Shown: in pieces, positions 1 through 5,517 of the stretch
Layout of the letters: each line of letters starts with the position of its first letter
How positions within the stretch are numbered: the first letter of the stretch is position 1
DNA from: WHSV01 sp050694055
Lineage (GTDB): Bacteria > Actinomycetota > CADDZG01 > WHSQ01
NCBI GenBank assembly: GCA_050694055.1
Contig: JBOGWX010000037.1
Location: 1-5,899, forward strand
Direction: 5' to 3'
DNA length: 5,899 nt
Made by a program: the position numbers and the translations under genes
Notes under the pieces: generated by a model
What the model was told of the DNA's origin: nothing
What the model saw: the letters and a program-made list of their open reading frames with translations, nothing else
The model's database searches: none

Positions 1-79
1 CTGGCCCAAGGGAGCCGAAATCAACCGGGGTGGCTGCGGTGTCCTTACCTGGGAGAGGCTGGCAGGGAGAGGAACCTAC

Positions 80-301
80 ATGAGCGACGACGGGCCCAAC
101 CGATCCCCGACCGCGGCGGGACTCCTCGGGCGAGGAACCGCGTTCGCGCTTGTGCTTGTGCTCGGAGCTGCGGTGGTCGTCGGAGCACAACTCCTATTCC
201 GTGACTCTGCCGAGGATCCTCTTTCCTCCGCCACCGGGGGCGCGAACCGCGCACCGCGCGTTGAGATGGCTGCCTTCGACGGCGACCGGATAGGAGGATA
301 G
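80..301 (+). CDS. Small single-pass membrane protein, possibly a remnant or N-terminal part of a redox protein
   Basis: A 73-residue protein that I cannot assign to a named family. A polar N-terminus is followed by one hydrophobic segment at about residues 20-40, then a short Ala/Gly/Ser-rich tail that would lie outside the membrane. The ATG at 80 has a good ribosome site (GGGAGAGGA, 65-73) six bases upstream. The frame is also open back to the window edge, so a longer protein is possible but less likely. The tail (APRVEMAAFDG, residues 58-68) resembles the entry to a TlpA-like thioredoxin domain; compare APSFELPLLDG in the thioredoxin gene at 1165. The gene could therefore be a truncated TlpA relative or an anchor-like partner of CcdA. 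It is in the same frame as the ccdA gene that follows, separated only by the TAG at 299-301 and one codon. Real coding is likely from the ribosome site and membrane segment; function is unknown. Confidence 0.6.
   Translation: MSDDGPNRSPTAAGLLGRGTAFALVLVLGAAVVVGAQLLFRDSAEDPLSSATGGANRAPRVEMAAFDGDRIGG
292..297 (+). promoter_or_regulatory. Ribosome binding site for ccdA (supports TTG start)
   Basis: AGGAGG lies seven bases before the TTG at 305, an optimal arrangement. It is embedded in the last codons of the preceding small gene (GGA GGA TAG). This supports independent or coupled initiation at TTG, because no ATG or GTG occurs in the frame before the conserved NPCG motif. Confidence 0.75.
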
Positions 302-304
302 AGG

Positions 305-1168
305 TTGCCTCTCGCTCTGGCACTGGTCGCGGGGGCACTCGCTAGCGTGAATCCGTGCGGGTTCCCGCTGCTGCCGGCGTTCCTGTCCTTCTACGTGGGT
401 GCCGAGGAGGATTTTTTGCCGCGCGCCCCGGCCCGCGTCGCCCAAGGACTGCTGGTGGGCCTTCTCGTGGCGGCAGGCTTTCTTGCCGTGTTCGCGGTGG
501 TGGGGGTGCCCATTGCCTACGGGGTCACGCAACTGACGAGCGCGATCCCATGGGCGGGACTCGCCATCGGCCTCCTGATGGTTGCCGCCGCGCTGCTTGG
601 GCTGGCGGGGCGAAGCGTGTATCTGAATCCCAGGCGGCCACTTCAGATACAGCGGCACAGGCGGCCGGCCACGATGGTGTGGTTCGGCGCGGCCTACGCG
701 ATCTGCTCGCTCGGGTGCACGCTTCCCATCTTCGTGGCGCTGGTCGGGGCGTCGCTGGCGACCGCGAGTGTCATCGAGGGCACGATCGTGTTCGGAGCCT
801 ACGCGCTCGGCATGGCGACGATGCTGATGGCTCTGTCGCTGGGGGCCGCTCTCGCCCGCGACGGGCTGGCGCGTCGACTCAAGAGGCTGCTGCCCCATAT
901 GCAGCGCATCGCCTCGGGGCTGCTTCTGATTGCCGGCGCCTACCTCACCTACTACTGGAGCCGAGTCCTCTGGGCACCTCCTGAATCCTTGGGCAATGAT
1001 CCTTTGGTGGGCGCGATGACCCGCTTCGCGACCTTGGTTCAAAGAGCTGCAGGTTCGTCCGGAGGACGCGTCGCGGTGCTGATCGCAGGAAGCATCGTTG
1101 CCATCGCCATCGCAGTGGCGATGTGGCAGTGGTCGGGCCAAGAGCGCTCGGATTCGGTGACGGAATGA
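305..1168 (+). CDS. ccdA: CcdA/DsbD-family thiol-disulfide electron transfer membrane protein
   Basis: A polytopic membrane protein of 287 residues in the cytochrome c biogenesis CcdA family. Such proteins carry electrons from cytoplasmic thioredoxin across the membrane to extracytoplasmic thioredoxin-like proteins. The family signature is clear: N-terminal helix with SVNPCGFPLLP (C18), and a fourth-helix motif ICSLGCTLP (C134, C138). C18 and C138 match the expected redox pair; C134 is an additional cysteine. Hydrophobic segments fall at about 1-30, 45-73, 82-104, 127-153, 158-183 and 198-218. A seventh segment at 255-275 and its linker extend beyond the usual six-helix, roughly 220-240 residue form. 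The TTG start is supported by AGGAGG seven bases upstream. The stop overlaps the thioredoxin gene start (ATGA, 1165-1168), so the two are probably translationally coupled and work together. Whether the pathway serves cytochrome c maturation or metal/thiol stress is not shown. Confidence 0.9.
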   Translation: MPLALALVAGALASVNPCGFPLLPAFLSFYVGAEEDFLPRAPARVAQGLLVGLLVAAGFLAVFAVVGVPIAYGVTQLTSAIPWAGLAIGLLMVAAALLGLAGRSVYLNPRRPLQIQRHRRPATMVWFGAAYAICSLGCTLPIFVALVGASLATASVIEGTIVFGAYALGMATMLMALSLGAALARDGLARRLKRLLPHMQRIASGLLLIAGAYLTYYWSRVLWAPPESLGNDPLVGAMTRFATLVQRAAGSSGGRVAVLIAGSIVAIAIAVAMWQWSGQERSDSVTE

Positions 1169-1800
1169 CCGAGCGGACGGGTGAGGTCGCACCGGAGAAA
1201 GGAAGGCGGGCCACGAGGCCGCGCTCGTTTCGGATCCTGGTGGCGATCGTTCCCGCACTGGCCTTCATCGGGGTGTTGTGGATCGGGCTGGCGCGGACCG
1301 GATCCCAAGCCGAGTCGGGCAGTGAAGCTCCCAGCTTCGAGCTTCCCCTGCTCGACGGGAGTGGCACGCTCACCGACGAGGACCTCAGAGGCAAGCCGGT
1401 GGTCATCAACTTCTGGGCATCGTGGTGCATCCCGTGCAGAGAGGAGGCTCCGCTGCTCGAGAAGACGTGGCGTGCCTACCGCGACCAGGGGGTCGTCTTC
1501 CTGGGGGTCAACATCAAAGACGCCGAAAGCGACGCGAGGCGCTTCGTCGATGAGTTCGGCATCACCTATCCGACGGTGCGCGACCTCGATCAGACCCTGA
1601 CCCAGGACTTCGGGGTCAAGGGGCTGCCGGAGACGTTCTTCGTGGACCACCGCTGGACTTTCATCGGCGCACTCTCGGGCGCCAAGACCGGAGATCAGCA
1701 AGGCACCGTCATCCTGGGAGCGATCTCAGAGGATGAGTTGATTTCGAACGTCGAGATCCTCATCAGACGGATGGGCTCAACAGCGGAGGAGGATCGATGA
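1165..1800 (+). CDS. Membrane-anchored TlpA/ResA-family thioredoxin-like reductase
   Basis: A 211-residue extracytoplasmic thiol-disulfide oxidoreductase. A basic N-terminus is followed by one membrane anchor at about residues 22-43, then a TlpA/ResA/CcmG-like domain from about 55. The active site FWASWCIPC has C88 and C91. The cis-proline region is GLPETFFVD (P155). These hallmarks indicate a reductase of disulfides in apo-cytochrome c or other exported proteins, recharged by CcdA, its direct upstream neighbour. The ATG at 1165 was chosen because it overlaps the ccdA stop as ATGA and gives a normal signal-anchor; an in-frame start at 1123 lies inside ccdA and adds only 14 unremarkable residues. 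The ribosome site is weak, consistent with coupling to ccdA. The gene in turn overlaps the lipoprotein gene by ATGA. The family is certain; the substrate is not. Confidence 0.92.
   Translation: MTERTGEVAPEKGRRATRPRSFRILVAIVPALAFIGVLWIGLARTGSQAESGSEAPSFELPLLDGSGTLTDEDLRGKPVVINFWASWCIPCREEAPLLEKTWRAYRDQGVVFLGVNIKDAESDARRFVDEFGITYPTVRDLDQTLTQDFGVKGLPETFFVDHRWTFIGALSGAKTGDQQGTVILGAISEDELISNVEILIRRMGSTAEEDR
1785..1792 (+). promoter_or_regulatory. Ribosome binding site of the lipoprotein gene
   Basis: GGAGGAGG ends four bases before the ATG at 1797. It lies within the last codons of the thioredoxin gene. This strong site and the ATGA overlap fix the start of the lipoprotein. Confidence 0.7.
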
Positions 1801-2675
1801 GGGGGCCGGCAAGGGTAGCGGCGGTAGCGACGGTGGCGGCGCTCTCGATCTCCGCCTGTTCAAGTGGACCGGCAGAGGATGCAGTGCCGACCAGCAAGGG
1901 CGCGCCGACGTTGGGCCAGGACGTCTTCCCCGTGGTCGCGTCCTCGGAGATCGTGGTGGGCGATAACCGTCTCCAGTTCGGACTCATCGACCAAAACGAC
2001 GCGCCGATCAGGTCACCCGAGACGACGCTGCAAGTCGACTTCGTGGGGACCGGTGATGACAGTTCCTCCTCCACCAGCAAAATGTCGTTCTTGTGGACTA
2101 TCAAGCCGGTGCAGGGTCTGTGGGTGGGCGAGGCCACCTTCGATCGCTCCGGGCAATGGAAGGCGATCATCGAGGTCCGAGGCGGCGGCTACGACAGCAA
2201 CGTTGAAACGGTGTTCGAGGTGAAAAAGGAAGGGACCACCCCGGCCATCGGGGAGAAGGCCCCGGCAGTAGACACACCAACCGCCTCTGACGTCGCGGAT
2301 CTGTCGGAGATCACCACCGACTCCGATCCCAATCGCCGCTTCTACGAGCTATCGATCGCGGACGCGCTCAAAGCTGGGAAACCCGCCGTCATCGTGTTCG
2401 CAACGCCGAAGTTCTGCACCTCGCAAGTCTGCGGACCGACACTCTCGCTCGTCAAAGATGTTGCCAAGGACTTCCCGGGCATCACCTTCGTGCACGTCGA
2501 GCCCTACGATCTCGACAAGGTTCCCGAGAAACTCGAACCGGTGCCTGCCGTGACGGCTTGGGGCCTGCCTTCGGAGCCGTGGGTGTTCGTGACCGATGGG
2601 CGCGGGCGTGTGGCCGCGAAGTACGAGGGCAGCGTCGCGCCGAGGGAGCTCGAGGCGCTGCTTCGGAAACTCTAG
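1797..2675 (+). CDS. Lipoprotein with FixH/YtkA-like domain and C-x4-C thioredoxin-like domain
   Basis: A 292-residue predicted lipoprotein. A basic, Ala-rich signal peptide ends in a lipobox (SISAC) with C21 as the lipidated residue. Residues about 45-143 are beta-rich and read like a FixH/YtkA-type Ig-like domain, ending in a typical strand pattern (GLWVGEATFDRSGQWKAII). A linker leads to a thioredoxin-like fold at about 180-290: strand KPAVIVFATPKFC, redox motif C207-TSQV-C212 followed by GP, and cis-proline P261 in SEPWVFVTD. C-x4-C differs from the C-x2-C of thioredoxins and the C-x3-C of SCO proteins. As third enzyme of the ccdA-tlpA operon it is probably reduced by, or passes electrons with, CcdA/TlpA on the outer face of the membrane. 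Metal binding, chaperone or peroxidase-like roles are all possible; I cannot choose. Its stop shares CTAG with the opposite-strand gene. Confidence 0.88.
   Translation: MRGPARVAAVATVAALSISACSSGPAEDAVPTSKGAPTLGQDVFPVVASSEIVVGDNRLQFGLIDQNDAPIRSPETTLQVDFVGTGDDSSSSTSKMSFLWTIKPVQGLWVGEATFDRSGQWKAIIEVRGGGYDSNVETVFEVKKEGTTPAIGEKAPAVDTPTASDVADLSEITTDSDPNRRFYELSIADALKAGKPAVIVFATPKFCTSQVCGPTLSLVKDVAKDFPGITFVHVEPYDLDKVPEKLEPVPAVTAWGLPSEPWVFVTDGRGRVAAKYEGSVAPRELEALLRKL
2672..2675. other. CTAG shared by two convergent stop codons
   Basis: The palindrome CTAG supplies TAG on the + strand (2673-2675) to the thioredoxin-like lipoprotein and TAG on the - strand (2674-2672) to the small lipoprotein. The two genes overlap tail to tail by four bases, leaving no spacer for a conventional terminator. 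Confidence 0.95.
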
Positions 2676-2989
2676 GCATCCGCGATAGAGATCGCGTACA
2701 AGCGTCCGTCCCGGCGCTCGACCTCAACCCGGACGGGCTCGGCCGCGGCCCTGTGCGAGTTCAGGTGGGCGAGCGGGAAGTCATAGGTCACGTCGGGATC
2801 GACGTATATCTGAAAGCTGTCCGCTCCCTTCTTTACGGAGAAGCTCTCTACGGCCCCGAAGTCCTCGCCCGAGCGAATCTCGGTCACGACGCCGACGATC
2901 ACTTTGGGATCCGCCGATTTCACGTCAGCGCTGGAGTCACACGCTGAAAAGGGGATGAGGGCCAACAGGATCACGACGGTTCCTCGCAC
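2672..2989 (-). CDS. Small predicted lipoprotein of unknown function
   Basis: A 105-residue protein that I cannot place in a named family. The N-terminus (MRGTVVILLALIPFSAC) is a short lipoprotein-type signal with a basic residue, hydrophobic core and lipobox-like FSAC, making C17 the lipidation site. The mature part is beta-rich, beginning VIVGVVTEIRS and continuing with alternating hydrophobic residues, suggesting a small beta-barrel (OB-like), but this is only pattern reading. A notable stretch is YDFPLAHLNSHRAAAEPVRV (69-88), with two histidines. The start must be GTG at 2989 or later, since an in-frame TAG lies at 3001-2999; no strong ribosome site is visible. A GTG five codons further in has GAGGA upstream but would leave too short a signal. 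It is convergent with the redox operon and divergent from the metal operon. Confidence 0.75.
   Translation of the reverse strand: MRGTVVILLALIPFSACDSSADVKSADPKVIVGVVTEIRSGEDFGAVESFSVKKGADSFQIYVDPDVTYDFPLAHLNSHRAAAEPVRVEVERRDGRLYAISIADA
2681..2696. terminator. Perfect hairpin just after the operon stop (possible U-less terminator)
   Basis: CGCGAT-AGAG-ATCGCG forms a 6-bp perfect stem with a four-base loop, five bases downstream of the + strand stop. It sits inside the last codons of the - strand gene. There is no T-run on either side, so it would be at most a weak or factor-assisted terminator. It could also be chance: in the - strand gene it encodes an unremarkable AISIAD. Confidence 0.3.
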
Positions 2990-3004
2990 GCACTGAGGCT
3001 AGTA

Positions 3005-3040
3005 CGCCGGCGAACTTGAACAAGAAGCTTGTCGTCGGCG
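3005..3040 (+). repeat. Long imperfect inverted repeat in the intergenic region
   Basis: Arms 3005-3013 (CGCCGGCGA) and 3032-3040 (TCGTCGGCG) pair over nine positions, one as G-U when read as + strand RNA. Inside, CAAG (3021-3024) pairs with CTTG (3028-3031) around an AAG loop, with a seven-base bulge (ACTTGAA, 3014-3020). No T-run follows. It lies between the start of the - strand lipoprotein gene and the metal operon. It may be a structured leader, an operator, or chance in GC-rich DNA. Confidence 0.35.
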
Positions 3041-3117
3041 CGAGCGGCTCACCACCGTCTGTCCGCCAATCCGTGGGCGAGTCGTGCTCCGACCTGAAAG
3101 GGTCTTAATGAGCTGGC

Positions 3118-3155
3118 CCAGAGTCGTCCCGGGCATCGACGACCTCCACTTCTGG
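3118..3155 (+). repeat. Second inverted repeat in the intergenic region
   Basis: GTCGTC (3123-3128) and GACGAC (3138-3143) are perfect inverted arms around a nine-base spacer. Flanking CCAGA (3118-3122) and TCTGG (3151-3155) are also complementary, after a seven-base insertion on the right side. No T-run follows. Function is unknown; together with 3005-3040 it makes the first 150 bases of this gap unusually foldable. Confidence 0.3.
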
Positions 3156-3193
3156 TCCGCGATTGTAGTATTGGTGGAAAACGATGGTATCAA

Positions 3194-3215
3194 TAGCGAC
3201 TAATACATCTCGCTA
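3194..3215. promoter_or_regulatory. Candidate operator upstream of the CmtR-like repressor gene
   Basis: TAGCGA (3194-3199) and TCGCTA (3210-3215) are perfect inverted arms with a ten-base, AT-rich spacer. They lie in the AT-rich 3160-3253 stretch, about 40 bases before the repressor ATG. ArsR-family repressors usually bind imperfect dyads over their own promoter, so this is the natural place for the operator. Nearby TAGTAT (3166-3171) and TATCAA (3188-3193) could act as -10 elements, but no convincing -35/-10 pair is seen. Confidence 0.35.
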
Positions 3216-3242
3216 GGTCGCTCACGTGGAAACTGGTTTTAA

Positions 3243-3248
3243 AGGAGG
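3243..3248 (+). promoter_or_regulatory. Ribosome binding site of the ArsR-family repressor gene
   Basis: AGGAGG (within AAAGGAGGG) ends five bases before the ATG at 3254. It fixes the start and marks this as the first gene of a new operon. Confidence 0.8.
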
Positions 3249-3253
3249 GTTTC

Positions 3254-3595
3254 ATGCGCACGCCGGTGGTCGCTGATATCGCGGTGATGGCCAAGCTCTT
3301 CCGCGGGTTCTCCGATCCGACCCGCCTTGGGATCCTGGTGCAGCTCCTGGAGGGCGAGCGCCGGGTCACCGACCTCGTCGAGGCGGTCGGCACTTCCCAG
3401 GGCAACGTCTCCGCACATCTGTCATGCCTCAAGGATTGCGGGCTGGTTTTGGACCGACCCGAAAAACGGCAGGTCTTCTACCGCATCGCTTCTCCCGCGG
3501 TCGTCGACGTTCTGCGATCGGCCGAGGCCCTCCTCGCGATCCACGGCCACGACATCGATCTCTGTCGCAACTACAACGCCCCGGAAAAGGTATGA
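3254..3595 (+). CDS. cmtR: ArsR/SmtB-family metal-responsive repressor, CmtR-like (Cd/Pb sensor)
   Basis: A 113-residue winged-helix repressor. The core reads LFRGFSDPTRLGILVQLLEG (16-34 region), the recognition helix GTSQGNVSAHLSCLKDCGLV (46-65), and the wing DRPEKRQVFYRIA. Cysteines C58 and C62 in HLSCLKDCGLV plus C104 near the C-terminus match, within one or two positions, the C57/C61/C102 Cd/Pb ligands of Mycobacterium tuberculosis CmtR. This supports a sensor that binds operator DNA when metal-free and releases it on Cd(II) or Pb(II). The start is fixed by AGGAGG at 3243-3248. The stop overlaps the ATPase start (ATGA, 3592-3595), so it should repress the efflux operon of which it is the first gene. 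CmtR in M. tuberculosis likewise sits with a P-type ATPase gene (ctpG). Identification as CmtR type is strong on motif; actual metal preference is inferred. Confidence 0.88.
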   Translation: MRTPVVADIAVMAKLFRGFSDPTRLGILVQLLEGERRVTDLVEAVGTSQGNVSAHLSCLKDCGLVLDRPEKRQVFYRIASPAVVDVLRSAEALLAIHGHDIDLCRNYNAPEKV

Positions 3596-5517
3596 AGGCC
3601 GAGCGCAACGAGCGCGTCGAGGCGCACGCGTCGACCGAGGGTCCGGAGAGGCTTTGGGAGTCTTCGCCGGTCCGATGGTCGGCGACCTCGGGGATCCTGC
3701 TGGGGCTCGGCTTCGCGCTGAGCCGGTGGGGGGTATCCGATGCCGGCGTGACAGCGGTCTACGTCGTCGCGACCTTCGCCGGGGCCCGCTACTTCTCGCT
3801 CGAAGCCCTCGAAGAGCTGTGGAAAGAGCGCCGCATCGGCATCGAGCTACTGATGACCACCGCGGCCCTCGCCGCCGCGGTCCTGGGGCTGTGGGGCGAG
3901 GCGGCGACGCTCGCGTTCCTTTATTCGATCTCCGAGGCGCTCGAGGAGTTCACTGAGGATCGCACCCGCAACGCGATCCGGGCGCTCATGGATCTGGCCC
4001 CCAGACGCGTGACGCGCGTCGGACATGACGGCGCCGAACACGACGTCGCGCTCGAGGAGCTGGCGCTCGGCGACCGGTTCCTCGTCCGGCCCGGGCAGAG
4101 CGTCGCGACCGACGGCGTGATCCTTGAGGGGCACTCGGCGATCGATGAGTCGACCGTCACCGGCGAGTCAGTGCCGGTGGAGAAGGAGCCGGGCCACAAG
4201 GTCTTCGCCGGAACGGTGAACGCGCAGGGCGCTCTTGTCGTCGAGGCGACCGCCACCTTCGAGGACAACACCCTGGCCAAGATCGTCCACCTCGTAGCCG
4301 AGGCACAAGAGCAGAAGGGGCGGGGTCAGCGCTTCATGGAACGTTTCACGGGCGTCTACTCGCCCGCGGTCCTCGGTGCAGGGTTCGTCATCGCCCTTCT
4401 CGGGGGACTCGTGTCGAGCGAGTGGGGGACGTGGGTCGAGCGCGCCGCAACGTTCGTGGTGGCGGCGGCGCCGTGTGCGCTGGCGATATCCATCCCCGTC
4501 GCCTATGTCGCCGCGATCGGGAACGCGAGCCGTAAAGGCGTGCTCATCAAAGGGGGCGTCTACCTCGAGGAGCTGTCGCGGGTTCAGGTAATGGCGCTCG
4601 ACAAGACCGGCACGCTGACCGAGGGCCGGCCGCGGCTCGATGAAATCGTCGCAATCGACGGACGCGACGAGCGCGCCGTGCTCGAGGCCGCCGCAGCCGT
4701 GGAGCGGCGTTCCGAGCACCCGCTGGCGAAAGCGATCGTCGCCGGCGCCGGCGAACGCGGCATCGCCCCAGTCCCGGCGGAGGACTTCGCGGCACTGACG
4801 GGGGTGGGGGTGTCGGGAACCGTGGACGGGACCCGCGTCACCGTCGGATCGCCTGAGCACATGAGAACCAGTGGCCTCAGGCTGGACGAGCTCGAGGACT
4901 CGATCACGCGTCTGGAGGACGACGGCAAGACCGCGGTCGTCGTCGCGGGTCCAGAGCGGGCGTGGGGCGTGCTGGGGATCGCGGACTCGCTCCGGCCGCA
5001 AGCGAAGGATGCGGTCGCGGAGCTCAAGAGGCTCGGGATCGCTCGTCTGGTGATGCTGACGGGGGACAACGATCGCGCGGCGGCCAGGATCGCATCCGAC
5101 GTCGGCATCGACGATTACTTCGCGCAGCTGTCGCCTCAGGGCAAGAGCGACAAGGTCGCCGAGCTCGAACAGACCTTCGGCCATGTCGCCGTGACGGGCG
5201 ACGGCGTGAACGACGCGCCTGCGCTTGCCGCGGCGGCCGTCGGCATCGCCATGGGGACCGCGGGCAGCGACGTCGCGCTCGAGACGGCCGACGTGGCGCT
5301 GATGGCCGACGATCTGTCGAAGCTCGTCGAAGCCGTGCAAATCGGGCGCAGGACGCGCCACATCGTGCGCCAGAACATCGGCCTCTCTCTCGCGATCCTG
5401 GCCCTGTTGGTGCCCGGAGCGGTCGTCGGCTGGTTCGCTCTTCCCGTCGCCGTGCTCGCGCACGAGGCATCCGAGATCTTCGTGATCCTCAATGGCATCC
5501 GGCTGGCGCGCGGGTGA
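3592..5517 (+). CDS. P1B-type heavy-metal-translocating ATPase (CtpG/CadA-like) with APC motif
   Basis: A 641-residue metal-efflux pump that hydrolyses ATP to export a divalent soft metal, probably Cd/Pb/Zn given the CmtR-like regulator. Predicted helices lie at about 28-46, 51-69, 83-100, 103-117, 254-275, 283-309, 595-612 and 613-635. The actuator loop has TGES (190-193), the phosphorylation motif is DKTGT (D337), the nucleotide-domain HP pair is H376-P377, and the hinge motifs are TGDN (490-493) and GDGVNDAP (536-543). In the sixth helix the metal motif is A293-P294-C295 rather than CPC or SPC, and the last helix carries HEASE (624-628), reminiscent of HEGGT of P1B-4 pumps. No N-terminal HMA domain or Cys/His-rich tail exists, and C295 is the only cysteine. 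The ATG at 3592 overlaps the repressor stop; a start at 3424 would lie inside the repressor gene. It ends in a GTGA overlap with lspA. Confidence 0.93.
   Translation: MKAERNERVEAHASTEGPERLWESSPVRWSATSGILLGLGFALSRWGVSDAGVTAVYVVATFAGARYFSLEALEELWKERRIGIELLMTTAALAAAVLGLWGEAATLAFLYSISEALEEFTEDRTRNAIRALMDLAPRRVTRVGHDGAEHDVALEELALGDRFLVRPGQSVATDGVILEGHSAIDESTVTGESVPVEKEPGHKVFAGTVNAQGALVVEATATFEDNTLAKIVHLVAEAQEQKGRGQRFMERFTGVYSPAVLGAGFVIALLGGLVSSEWGTWVERAATFVVAAAPCALAISIPVAYVAAIGNASRKGVLIKGGVYLEELSRVQVMALDKTGTLTEGRPRLDEIVAIDGRDERAVLEAAAAVERRSEHPLAKAIVAGAGERGIAPVPAEDFAALTGVGVSGTVDGTRVTVGSPEHMRTSGLRLDELEDSITRLEDDGKTAVVVAGPERAWGVLGIADSLRPQAKDAVAELKRLGIARLVMLTGDNDRAAARIASDVGIDDYFAQLSPQGKSDKVAELEQTFGHVAVTGDGVNDAPALAAAAVGIAMGTAGSDVALETADVALMADDLSKLVEAVQIGRRTRHIVRQNIGLSLAILALLVPGAVVGWFALPVAVLAHEASEIFVILNGIRLARG

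Noticed and set aside
2..79. In-frame extension of the first small gene to the window edge, or the end of an upstream gene in another frame
   Set aside because: All three + frames are open over most of this short stretch, so the true frame cannot be decided; the ATG at 80 with its ribosome site is enough to explain the small gene.
194..1258. Long open frame on the - strand opposite ccdA (354 codons)
   Set aside because: Composition is rich in Arg, His, Gln and Pro with no domain pattern, and it lies fully antisense to a clear ccdA; a high-GC shadow frame.
2999..3193. Open frame on the - strand in the gap (64 codons)
   Set aside because: Ser/Arg/Thr-rich translation without a ribosome site or domain pattern; likely chance.
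3108..3203. Possible 31-codon ORF (ATG 3108, TAA 3201) in the intergenic region, with GAAAGGG upstream
   Set aside because: Very short, overlaps inverted repeats, and has no recognisable feature beyond a small hydrophobic patch; insufficient support to call a gene.
3229..3253. GAAAC/GTTTC arms around the ribosome site of the repressor gene
   Set aside because: Only five base pairs with a 15-base loop, and AGGAGG lies in the loop rather than in the stem; too weak to call a regulatory hairpin or riboswitch.
3424..3591. Upstream extension of the ATPase to a start at 3424
   Set aside because: It would overlap most of the repressor's second half in another frame and adds a non-membrane, Arg-rich segment; ATG 3592 with the ATGA overlap is the better start.
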